Assembly (NCBI GenBank): GCA_035456405.1
Contig: DATIDG010000034.1
Span: 1 to 64,000 of the forward strand
Reading direction: 5' to 3'
DNA: 64,000 nt
Source of the DNA: JAGVSZ01 sp035456405
GTDB lineage: Bacteria; Pseudomonadota; Gammaproteobacteria; Burkholderiales; SG8-39
Shown: one piece after another, positions 40,858-48,530 of the stretch
Position numbering within the stretch: position 1 is the first letter of the stretch
Layout: each line of letters begins with the position of its first letter
Made by a program: the position numbers and the translations under genes
Notes under the pieces: generated by a model
The model's database searches: none
What the model was told of the DNA's origin: nothing
Seen by the model: only the letters and a program-made list of their open reading frames with translations

Positions 40858-41850
40858 ATGCGTTTTAGCCATTCGATCGCCACCGCGCTCGCGGGCGGCG
40901 CGGCCTTGTTGTGCGCTCAACTTGCCTTCGCCCAGCAGCCCGCGGATGCGAAACCGCCGCGAGCGGACCTGGTCCTCACCGGCGACGCGAAGTGCACGCG
41001 TTGCCACAACGAGGAGGACTCGCCCCAGCTCCTCGCCATCGGGCAGACCCGCCACGGCACGAAAGCCGATGGCCGCACGCCCACCTGCACGAACTGCCAC
41101 GGCGAGAGCGAGAACCACATCCAGAAGCCGTCGGGCGCGAAGGAGCGGCCCCAGCCGGATCGCACGTTCGGCAAGTCGTCGACCACGCCGATGGCCGAGC
41201 GCAGCGCGGCCTGCCTCACCTGCCACCAGGGCGGCAATCGCATCGCCTTCCAGGCAAGCGTGCACGCGAACCGCGACGTCGCCTGCAGCTCCTGCCACAA
41301 GATCCACAGCGCGCGCGACGCCGTGCGGGACACCGGACCCCAGGCGAGCCGCGATTCGGCGCGGGACGTGCGGACGCAGACCGACGTCTGCTTCACCTGC
41401 CACAAGGAGCAGCGCGCGCAGGTCAACCGGCCCGTGCACCACCCGATCATCGAAGGCAAGATGACCTGCTCGTCGTGCCACAACGTGCACGGCGACAACC
41501 CGGCCCAGCTCGTGAGGGACAGCGTCAACGAGACCTGCTTCACGTGCCACATGGAGAAGCGCGGGCCGTTCCTGCACAACCACGCGCCGGTGCAGGAAAA
41601 CTGCGCCATCTGCCACCAGCCGCACGGCACGGTCATCGCCAACCTCCTGAAGGCGCGGCCGCCGTTCCTCTGCCAGGAGTGCCACAGCCACACGAGCCAT
41701 CCGAGCCAGGCGGCGGGCCTGCCAACGGGCCGGACGACCTCGACTTCGCTCCTCGGCACCGTCGCGCGGGGCTGCCCGAACTGCCACATCAACATCCACG
41801 GCAGCAACAGCTCGCAGAACAGCGCGACCGCCGGACGCTTCCGTCGCTGA
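40858..41850 (+). CDS. Decaheme c-type cytochrome, DmsE/MtrA/PioA family
   Basis: 330 residues. Signal peptide to about 26 (LAFAQQ). Ten CXXCH motifs: CTRCH, CTNCH, CLTCH, CSSCH, CFTCH, CSSCH, CFTCH, CAICH, CQECH, CPNCH. Length and spacing match MtrA/MtoA/DmsE (about 330 residues, 10 hemes). These proteins sit inside an outer-membrane barrel and carry electrons through it. ATG 40858 has GGGGGAG upstream. The next gene is the MtrB/PioB-type barrel. Electron direction (metal oxidation or reduction) cannot be told. Confidence 0.93.
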   Translation: MRFSHSIATALAGGAALLCAQLAFAQQPADAKPPRADLVLTGDAKCTRCHNEEDSPQLLAIGQTRHGTKADGRTPTCTNCHGESENHIQKPSGAKERPQPDRTFGKSSTTPMAERSAACLTCHQGGNRIAFQASVHANRDVACSSCHKIHSARDAVRDTGPQASRDSARDVRTQTDVCFTCHKEQRAQVNRPVHHPIIEGKMTCSSCHNVHGDNPAQLVRDSVNETCFTCHMEKRGPFLHNHAPVQENCAICHQPHGTVIANLLKARPPFLCQECHSHTSHPSQAAGLPTGRTTSTSLLGTVARGCPNCHINIHGSNSSQNSATAGRFRR

Positions 41851-41872
41851 CCGGGACTGGGGGACAGCCATC

Positions 41873-44053
41873 ATGTTCACGAACAAGCAGACGCTCAGGC
41901 TGACGACGCTTGCGGCCGCGCTGACGTGCGCCTTCGGGCCTGCTCTGGCCCAGGACGAAACCGTCACCCAGCTCACCAAGCCGAACAGCTGGTTCTCGAT
42001 CGGCGCGGGGTGGTGGTCGGACGACCGCCCGCAGGAAGGTATCTACGACGGGATGAACCAGAAGGGCTGGTACGGTCTCTTCGATGCATTCATCAACAAG
42101 CGCGACGAGGCGACCGGGACGTGGTACTCGCTGGACGCTCGGAACGTCGGCCTCGACACCCGCGACATCCGCGCCGACTGGCTGCGCCAGGGGAACATCG
42201 GCGCCTTCGTCCAGTTCAGCCAGACGCCGCGCGACAATCCGTACACCTTCCACACCGGGTTGCGCGGCATCGGCACCACGAACCAGGTCGTAAGCGGCGC
42301 AGGCGCCAACGCGCTGCCTTTTGGCGATTATCACTTGGGCACGCGTCGCGACCTCTGGAACGTCGGTGGGTACAAGAATCTGATTCCAGGTCTCGACCTC
42401 AAGATCAACTACAAGCACGAGGACAAGACCGGGAACCGGCAATGGGGGCGCGGCGGCGCGCCGGAGTTCGCGGTCGAGCCCATCGACACCACGACGCAGC
42501 AGGCCGAGGTGCTGCTGAACTACATGCGCGACAACCTGCAGCTCTCGGGCGGCTGGTACGGCTCCTGGTGGAACCAGAACACCAGCGGCCTCGTCGACAC
42601 GACGCTGAACGGCGGGACCGCGGCAAACCGGTTCTTCCTGACCCTGCCCCTCGACAATCAGGCGCAGCAGTTCTTCCTGAACGGCGGCTACAACTTCACG
42701 CCCACCACGCGCGGGACGTTCAAGCTTTCCTACACGCACGCGACCCAGAACGAGAACCTGCCAACGCAGAGTATCCCCGGCCTGTCCCTCGCCGGGACCC
42801 CGCAGAGCCTCGATGGCGAGATCAATACGACCCTGGCGCAGCTGGGAGTCACATCGAGACCCACGCCGAACTTCTCCTGGCTCGCGAACCTGCGGTACTA
42901 CAACGCGGAAGAGAAGACCCCTCAGAACCGCTGGGTGCAGACTGGCGCGCTGCCCTGCGCAACCGGGTCGTCCTCGAACATCCCGCCCGGGACGACCGGG
43001 GCCACCTGCGTGGACAACACGCCGCTGGGGTTCGAGACGTGGTCCGGGAAGCTGGAGGGGACCTACCGGCTGCCGATGGGGTTCAGCCTGATCGGGGGGA
43101 TCGATTACGCCGACCAGGACCGCATCGTGCCCGTGGGCATCGCGACCGTGGGCGTCGACGGCGTCGACCGGCAACGCTACGTCCCGTTCAAGTCGCAACT
43201 CGACGAGACGACCTACCGCCTGCAAGTGCGCCGCGGACTCTCGGAAACGATCAACGGGTCGCTCGCCTATCTCTACAGCCGGCGTAGCGGGTCGGGCTAC
43301 ACGCTGACCAACGAAAACGAATCGGACGAGATTAACCCGATCCACATCGCGAAGCGCGATCGCAACCGGTGGCGCGTGATGCTCGACTGGACGCCGCTCG
43401 AGGCGCTGACCTTTACGCTCAACTACGAGAACGCGCAAGACAAGTACGACACCACTTCGGATCGGCCGTACGCGCTCACGAAGGGCACCGGACAGGTCTT
43501 CTCGTTGGATGCCTCGTACGCCATCAGCGACCTGTGGAAAGTGAACGCGTGGTATTCCTGGGATAACCAGAAGGCGGAGCAGTTCACGCAGCGGGCCGCA
43601 AACAGCGGGGCGGGTGCAGCCGAGAAGGACTCGGATCTCGAGGACACCGGCAACACGCTGGGGCTCGGTCTGCGCGGCGTCGTCATGCCCAAGGTGCGCG
43701 TCGGCGCCGACGTGCTCTACGCCAAGCAGAACAGCAAGTACCCGGAGACCATCACGCTGACGGGTCCCGGTGCGGTGTTCCCGACCGCGGCCGGCGTCAC
43801 CGTCGCGCCGCTGCAGGACATCGAAAACAGGTTGACGCGATTCAAGCTGTTCGCGGCGTACGAGCTGCACAAGAATGCCGAGCTGTTTATCGATTACATC
43901 TGGGAGGAGTGGAAGACCGACGACTGGAGCTGGCAGTTCGCCAACGGCTCGACGTTCACCTACGGCACGACGACCGACGGCACCCAGGTGACGCAGGCCC
44001 CGAAGCAGACGTCGAACTTCATCGGCGTCCGGTACATATACAGGTTCCAATAG
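41873..44053 (+). CDS. MtrB/PioB-family outer-membrane beta-barrel protein
   Basis: 726 residues. Signal peptide to about 27 (PALAQD), then a long series of amphipathic beta strands rich in aromatic and Gly residues, ending FIGVRYIYRFQ, a barrel-type C-terminus. Size and the partner decaheme cytochrome identify the MtrB/PioB/MtoB porin. The N-terminal CXXC found in Shewanella MtrB is not present; only two Cys (in LPCATG and GATCVD) occur. The barrel sheathes the decaheme cytochrome. No surface decaheme (MtrC-type) gene follows, as in Mto/Pio systems. Confidence 0.88.
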   Translation: MFTNKQTLRLTTLAAALTCAFGPALAQDETVTQLTKPNSWFSIGAGWWSDDRPQEGIYDGMNQKGWYGLFDAFINKRDEATGTWYSLDARNVGLDTRDIRADWLRQGNIGAFVQFSQTPRDNPYTFHTGLRGIGTTNQVVSGAGANALPFGDYHLGTRRDLWNVGGYKNLIPGLDLKINYKHEDKTGNRQWGRGGAPEFAVEPIDTTTQQAEVLLNYMRDNLQLSGGWYGSWWNQNTSGLVDTTLNGGTAANRFFLTLPLDNQAQQFFLNGGYNFTPTTRGTFKLSYTHATQNENLPTQSIPGLSLAGTPQSLDGEINTTLAQLGVTSRPTPNFSWLANLRYYNAEEKTPQNRWVQTGALPCATGSSSNIPPGTTGATCVDNTPLGFETWSGKLEGTYRLPMGFSLIGGIDYADQDRIVPVGIATVGVDGVDRQRYVPFKSQLDETTYRLQVRRGLSETINGSLAYLYSRRSGSGYTLTNENESDEINPIHIAKRDRNRWRVMLDWTPLEALTFTLNYENAQDKYDTTSDRPYALTKGTGQVFSLDASYAISDLWKVNAWYSWDNQKAEQFTQRAANSGAGAAEKDSDLEDTGNTLGLGLRGVVMPKVRVGADVLYAKQNSKYPETITLTGPGAVFPTAAGVTVAPLQDIENRLTRFKLFAAYELHKNAELFIDYIWEEWKTDDWSWQFANGSTFTYGTTTDGTQVTQAPKQTSNFIGVRYIYRFQ

Positions 44054-44088
44054 CCGGCGCTCGCAAGCGCGTGAACGGCAGAGCGAAC

Positions 44089-44113
44089 GGGGCGGCGCGA
44101 GCCGCCCCTTTTT
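44089..44113 (+). terminator. Rho-independent terminator after the decaheme/porin genes
   Basis: Perfect 8-bp stem GGGGCGGC-GCGA-GCCGCCCC followed by TTTTT, 35 bases after the barrel stop. Clearly ends the conduit operon. Confidence 0.9.
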
Positions 44114-44389
44114 CGTTGTTGGGCACGCTCGCGCTAGGAGTCGAGCCGCGGTACGCGTGGCGGATCCCAACGGTGTCGGCAAGCCGAACCTCCAGCGTCA
44201 GTCACCTGAACTCGGTCAACTGACGCCTGAGTAGGGACCAGCGGACCCGAGATCGACACATGCGCGGCGTGCGGAGCGCTGGGCGTGGTCCGGGTCCCCG
44301 GGGTTGAGGACTCCGGCACCGACCTCGGCAATTCGCTGCGATGCACGAAGGCTGGCGCGTCGCCGCGTCGCGATCTTCTGCGTCCCCCA

Positions 44390-44403
44390 TTGATTCTGGT
44401 CAA
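44390..44403. promoter_or_regulatory. FNR-like box upstream of the diheme gene
   Basis: TTGAT-TCTG-GTCAA, one mismatch from the symmetric FNR consensus (TTGAT-N4-ATCAA), centred about 86 bases before the ATG of the diheme protein. Suggests induction in low oxygen or by nitrogen oxides. Confidence 0.5.
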
Positions 44404-44482
44404 GACGTGAAACGCAGAAAAGGCAGCTACTAATCTCCACTCGCGTGAAGCGTTTCGCGGAAGTTGGGCGGGAGGTGCTGCC

Positions 44483-45565
44483 ATGTGCACGATGAACAGT
44501 GAGCCTACTGGGGGGGCATCCTCGGCGCTCACGATATCGAAGCGGCTGCTTGCGACGGTCATCGTTGCCGTGGTCGTGCCTATCGTTCAGCACGAAGCGC
44601 AAGCCCAGGCGAGCGCCAGGAGCGGCAAGGAAGTGGTCGATGCGGTGTGCGCGGCCTGTCACGGCACCGGCGCACAAGGCGCGCCGAAGATCGGTGACAG
44701 ACAGGCGTGGGGCCCGCGCGCCTCGCAAGGCCTCAGCGCCCTAACGCAACACGCGATCCACGGCATCCGGCAGATGCCGGCGCACGGCGGGAATCCATCG
44801 GTCACCGACTTCGAGATCGCGCGCGCCGTGACGTATATGGTCAACCAGTCGGGCGGCGCGTGGGCCGAGCCGATCGACAAGACCGTCCCATCCGCCGAGC
44901 GAAGCGGAGAACAGGTGGTGCAGGCGCAGTGTGCGCAGTGCCACCGAACGGGCGAGGGCGGCGCGCCCAAGATCGGCGATCGCGCCGCTTGGACGCCGCG
45001 ACTCCGGCAAGGACTCGATGTCGCCGTTCGCTCCGCGATCCGGGGACATGGGGGGATGCCTGCACGGGGCGGCCTGGCCGATCTCACTGATGCCGAGGTC
45101 CGCAGCGCGGTGATTTATATGTTCAACCCAGTGAGCGCGGCGGCGAAGGGTCCGGCGGCGGTCCCGGCGGTCCCTGCGGCGAATCGGAGGGCGGTCGGCG
45201 GCGTGGAGGTGTATCTGGGGGTCGTCGCGGCGGAATCGCTGCGCGCCCAGCACCCGAAGGCGGACGCAGAGGCCTTGATGCACGGGGGCATCCCGCGCGG
45301 CAGAGACTACTACCACGTGAACCTCACGCTGATCGACAGCGCGACGAAGGCCGAGATCGCGGACGCGCAAGTCGAGGTGACAGTCGAGGATCCGGTCATG
45401 GGCGGCGAAACGAAAAAGCTCGAGCTCATGGCGATCGAGAACAGGATCAGCTACGGTCAATATTTCCGGATGCCGGGGAAGGATCCCTACTCGATTACCG
45501 TGCGGATCCAGAGGCCCGGGGCCCCGCCGGCGGTGAGCACCAAGTTCAGCTTCAAGCACGGCTGA
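44483..45565 (+). CDS. Diheme cytochrome c5-like protein with C-terminal Ig-like beta domain
   Basis: 360 residues. N-terminal hydrophobic signal/anchor to about 40. Two c5-type domains: CAACH (56-60) with sixth-ligand region QMPAHGG, and CAQCH (150-154) with GMPARGG. Both share GAPKIGDRxAWxPR. From about 215 there is a beta-rich domain with GGVEVYLGVVAAESLRAQHPKADAEALMHGGIP and ending DPYSITVRIQRPGAPPAVSTKFSF, which resembles YtkA-like/Ig-type periplasmic modules, but I do not recognise its family. Periplasmic electron transfer with an attached binding domain is likely. Confidence 0.8.
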   Translation: MCTMNSEPTGGASSALTISKRLLATVIVAVVVPIVQHEAQAQASARSGKEVVDAVCAACHGTGAQGAPKIGDRQAWGPRASQGLSALTQHAIHGIRQMPAHGGNPSVTDFEIARAVTYMVNQSGGAWAEPIDKTVPSAERSGEQVVQAQCAQCHRTGEGGAPKIGDRAAWTPRLRQGLDVAVRSAIRGHGGMPARGGLADLTDAEVRSAVIYMFNPVSAAAKGPAAVPAVPAANRRAVGGVEVYLGVVAAESLRAQHPKADAEALMHGGIPRGRDYYHVNLTLIDSATKAEIADAQVEVTVEDPVMGGETKKLELMAIENRISYGQYFRMPGKDPYSITVRIQRPGAPPAVSTKFSFKHG

Positions 45566-45818
45566 GGGTCTGCGGCTTCGGGCGCACCTCGCCCTCGGGG
45601 GCGAGGGCCGCGAACGCATATGGGCGCGCGGCCCTGGAGCGTGCGCCCGTGGCGGTGCTGTGCGCTCGCTGAGCCCGACTCTTGCCGGTACACAATCCGG
45701 CTCGGGCGACTACGCCTCCGGGCGCGGGCCCTTGTGGGCCGCCTCCGGGTCGCTTACCCTTCGCGCCTCCGTCGCCAACAAGAATCTGCGGCGCCGCGCC
45801 GGCCGCTGCCCCCTTCTC

Positions 45819-46460
45819 ATGCTCGAAGCCCTCGATCTCGAATGCACCCGCGGCGAGCGCGTGCTGTTCAGCGGGCTCGCCGTACGCATCGAGCCGGGCA
45901 CGCTGCTGCGTGTGGCGGGACCAAACGGCACCGGGAAGACGAGCCTGCTGCGCCTGCTGTGCGGGCTGCTGCAGCCGACGCACGGCGAGATTCGCTGGCG
46001 GGGCGAGGGGGTCCGCTCCCTCCGCGAGGAGTACTGGCGCGAGCTCGCGTACGTCGGCCACCTGAACGGGGTCAAGGACGACCTGACCGCAGCCGAGAAT
46101 CTGCGGGCGTCGGCCGGGATCGCCGGACTCGAGGCCGACGAAGGCGCGCTGCGCGGAGCGCTCGATGCGGTCGGGCTCGCGGGCTTCGAGGACTCGCTCA
46201 CGCGTTCTCTGTCGCAGGGGCAAAAGCGCCGCATCGCGCTCGCGCGGCTGTTCCTGAGCGGCGGCGTGCCGCTCTGGATCCTGGACGAGCCCTTCACCGC
46301 GCTCGACGCGCGCGGCGTCGCGGCGCTGGGGACGCTGCTCGCGCGCCATCTCGCGGGCGGCAACATCGTAGTCTTCACCACCCACCAGGAAGTGCCGATC
46401 GATGCGGAACGCACCGAGACGATCGAGCTCGGCCGCGGGATGGGGCAGCCGTCGTGCTGA
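45819..46460 (+). CDS. ccmA: Heme exporter ABC ATPase CcmA
   Basis: 213 residues from ATG 45819; an upstream in-frame ATG at 45660 would add unconserved sequence. ABC motifs: GPNGTGKTS (Walker A), SLSQGQKRRIALARL (signature with CcmA-type Q-G-Q), WILDEPFTALD, TTHQ. With CcmB and CcmC it releases holo-CcmE. First gene of a complete System I operon ccmABCDEFGHI. Confidence 0.93.
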   Translation: MLEALDLECTRGERVLFSGLAVRIEPGTLLRVAGPNGTGKTSLLRLLCGLLQPTHGEIRWRGEGVRSLREEYWRELAYVGHLNGVKDDLTAAENLRASAGIAGLEADEGALRGALDAVGLAGFEDSLTRSLSQGQKRRIALARLFLSGGVPLWILDEPFTALDARGVAALGTLLARHLAGGNIVVFTTHQEVPIDAERTETIELGRGMGQPSC

Positions 46461-47113
46461 AGACCCTTGCCGCGGTCGTCCGCCGCGACCTGCTGCTCGC
46501 CATCCGGCAGCGCGCGGACGTGGCGAACACGCTGCTCTTCTTCGTCGTGGTGGTGACGATGGTGCCGCTCGGCGTGGGCGCGGAGCCGAACCTGCTGCGC
46601 TCGATCGCGCCGGGCGTGGTGTGGGTCGCCGCGCTGCTCGCCGCGATCCTGTCGCTCAACCGCCTCTTCGCCGCGGACTTCGCAGACGGCACGCTGGAGC
46701 AGATGCTGATCTCCGCGGAGCCCTTGCCGCTGATCGTGCTCGGCAAGACCGCGGCGCACTGGCTCGTCACCGGCGTGCCGGTCACCGTCATCGCGGTCGT
46801 GCTCGGGATCATGTTCGACCTCGGCGTCGAGGCCACGGCGATCCTGATGGCCTCGCTCGCGCTCGGCACGCCGGTCCTTTCGCTGATCGGCGCGGTAGGC
46901 GCGGCCCTGACGCTCGGGCTGAGGGGGGGCGGCGTGCTAGTATCGCTGCTCGTTTTGCCCCTGTACGTGCCCGTGCTGATCCTCGGCGCGGGGGCGGTCG
47001 CGGCGGGGCTCGGCGCGGCTCCGTATCTGCTGCTCCTCGGGGCGCTCGCGCTGTTCGCCGTGGTTCTCACGCCTTGGGCCGTCTCGGCGGCATTGCGCAT
47101 CTCGGTAGAGTGA
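46454..47113 (+). CDS. ccmB: Heme exporter membrane protein CcmB
   Basis: 219 residues from GTG 46454, overlapping ccmA by seven bases. Six TM helices, with LAAVVRRDLLLAIRQRADVANTLLFFVVV at the start, LSLNRLFAADFADGTLEQMLISAEPL and LVLPLYVPVLILGAGAV, all CcmB signatures. Membrane partner of CcmA in the CcmABCD complex. Confidence 0.93.
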   Translation: MLKTLAAVVRRDLLLAIRQRADVANTLLFFVVVVTMVPLGVGAEPNLLRSIAPGVVWVAALLAAILSLNRLFAADFADGTLEQMLISAEPLPLIVLGKTAAHWLVTGVPVTVIAVVLGIMFDLGVEATAILMASLALGTPVLSLIGAVGAALTLGLRGGGVLVSLLVLPLYVPVLILGAGAVAAGLGAAPYLLLLGALALFAVVLTPWAVSAALRISVE

Positions 47114-47119
47114 ACTGAC

Positions 47120-47878
47120 TTGCAGACGAAGGTGCTCGTGGTCGGCGGCGGCGTGTGGAAGTACGCCGCGCCGAACCTGTTCTACCCGCTCGCCGGGAAG
47201 CTGATCCCGTGGTTCGCTATCGCGGCGACGGCGCTGTGCGCCATCGGGCTCTACATCGGGTTCTTCGTCGCGCCGACCGACGCGCAGCAGGGCGAGTCCT
47301 ACCGGATCATCTTCATCCACGTGGCGGCGGCATGGATGTCAATGTTCCTCTACCTTGTCATGGCATTCTGGGCCGGCGTCGGCCTCGCGCTCAACACCCG
47401 GCTGTCGTCGATGATGGCGACCGCGATCGCGCCGACCGGCGCCATCATGACTTTCGTCGCGTTGTGGAGCGGCGCGCTGTGGGGCCGGCCCACCTGGGGC
47501 ACCTACTGGGTGTGGGACGCGCGGCTGACCTCCGAGCTGATCCTGCTGTTCCTGTATCTCGGCTTCATTGCGCTCCAGGCCGCGATCGACGATCCGCGCC
47601 GGGCGGACAAGGCGGGAGCGGTGTTGGCACTGGTCGGGGTGGTGAACGTCCCGATCATCTATTTCTCGGTCAAATGGTGGAACACCCTTCACCAGGGCGC
47701 CTCGGTGAGCCTCACCAAGGCGCCGACCATGGCTTCGACGATGCTCACCGGGATGCTGGTCATGGCGCTCGGGCTCTGGATGTACTCGATCGCAATCACC
47801 CTGGCGCGGGTACGGGCAATCATCCTCGAGCGCGAACGCCGTTCCGACTGGATCAAGGAACTGCCGGAGCGCGCCTGA
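47120..47878 (+). CDS. ccmC: Heme lyase/exporter subunit CcmC
   Basis: 252 residues from TTG 47120. WWD-domain protein: GRPTWGTYWVWDARLTSELILLFLYLGF (the Trp-rich heme-binding loop) and the flanking His sites IFIHVAAAWMS and KWWNTLHQGASVSL. It loads heme onto CcmE. TTG start lies six bases after ccmB and is the only start that gives the normal length. Confidence 0.94.
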   Translation: MQTKVLVVGGGVWKYAAPNLFYPLAGKLIPWFAIAATALCAIGLYIGFFVAPTDAQQGESYRIIFIHVAAAWMSMFLYLVMAFWAGVGLALNTRLSSMMATAIAPTGAIMTFVALWSGALWGRPTWGTYWVWDARLTSELILLFLYLGFIALQAAIDDPRRADKAGAVLALVGVVNVPIIYFSVKWWNTLHQGASVSLTKAPTMASTMLTGMLVMALGLWMYSIAITLARVRAIILERERRSDWIKELPERA

Positions 47879-47879
47879 T

Positions 47880-48074
47880 ATGGTCTGGGGCGGCTGGGAT
47901 AATTTCTGGGCGATGGGCGGGTATGCGCCATTCGTATGGGGTTCGTACGGCGTGACGGTCGCCGCACTGGCCTTGGAGATCTGGCTCGTCAGGGCGCGGT
48001 GGCGCCGGGCCCTGGCGGAGGCCGCGCGGATTCGGAAGCGGGGCAGGGAAAGCGGAATGAGACCAGCGGAATGA
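47880..48074 (+). CDS. ccmD: CcmD small membrane subunit
   Basis: 64 residues with one TM helix after MGGYAPFVWGSYGVTVAALALEIWLVRARW, the standard CcmD layout. It assists release of CcmE from CcmABC. One base after ccmC and ATGA overlap with ccmE. Confidence 0.88.
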   Translation: MVWGGWDNFWAMGGYAPFVWGSYGVTVAALALEIWLVRARWRRALAEAARIRKRGRESGMRPAE

Positions 48075-48520
48075 AACCGAGGCACAAGCGTGCGTTGCTG
48101 ATCGGAATCGGGCTCGTCATCCTGGCGGGCGCGGTGACGCTCGTGCTCACGGCGTTCCAGCAGAACCTGGTGTTCTTCTTCACGCCGTCGCAGGTGGCGG
48201 CGAACGAGGCGCCGGTCGGCAAGCCGTTCCGCATCGGCGGCATGGTGGAGACGGGCAGCCTCAAGCGCGGCGGCGACGGGCTGACGGTGCAGTTCAAGGT
48301 GACCGACACGGCGAAATCCGTCCAGGTCAAGTACACCGGCATCCTCCCCGACCTCTTCAGGGAGGGGAAGGGCGTGGTCGCGCAGGGACGGCTCGGGCCC
48401 GACGGCGTGTTCCAGGCAACCGAGGTGCTCGCGAAGCACGACGAGAACTACATGCCGCCCGAGGCGGCGCACGCGCTGGAGCAGGGCGCCAAGGCGCAGA
48501 AGACGATCAGGACCAATTGA
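48071..48520 (+). CDS. ccmE: Heme chaperone CcmE
   Basis: 149 residues from ATG 48071. N-terminal TM anchor, OB-fold with LVFFFTPSQVAANEAPVGKPFRIGGMVETGS and the heme-attachment site LAKHDENYMPPE (His123, Tyr127). Binds heme covalently and passes it to CcmF. Confidence 0.95.
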   Translation: MKPRHKRALLIGIGLVILAGAVTLVLTAFQQNLVFFFTPSQVAANEAPVGKPFRIGGMVETGSLKRGGDGLTVQFKVTDTAKSVQVKYTGILPDLFREGKGVVAQGRLGPDGVFQATEVLAKHDENYMPPEAAHALEQGAKAQKTIRTN

Positions 48521-48530
48521 GGTTGCGACC

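Larger units (their letters stand above)
44054..44482 (+). other. 429-base gap: terminator, then unassigned sequence with an FNR-like box
   Basis: After the barrel gene comes a strong terminator (44089-44113). The remaining about 370 bases show no gene by motif. An FNR-like box is at 44390-44403, 80 bases before the diheme gene, so the second half is its promoter region. Confidence 0.6.

Noticed and set aside
40570..41979. 469-residue minus-strand open frame antisense to the decaheme gene
   Set aside because: The plus strand has ten heme motifs; the minus-strand translation has none.
45580..45818. Upstream extension of ccmA (ATG 45660)
   Set aside because: The extra 53 residues precede the conserved CcmA start MLEALDLEC and show no conservation pattern.
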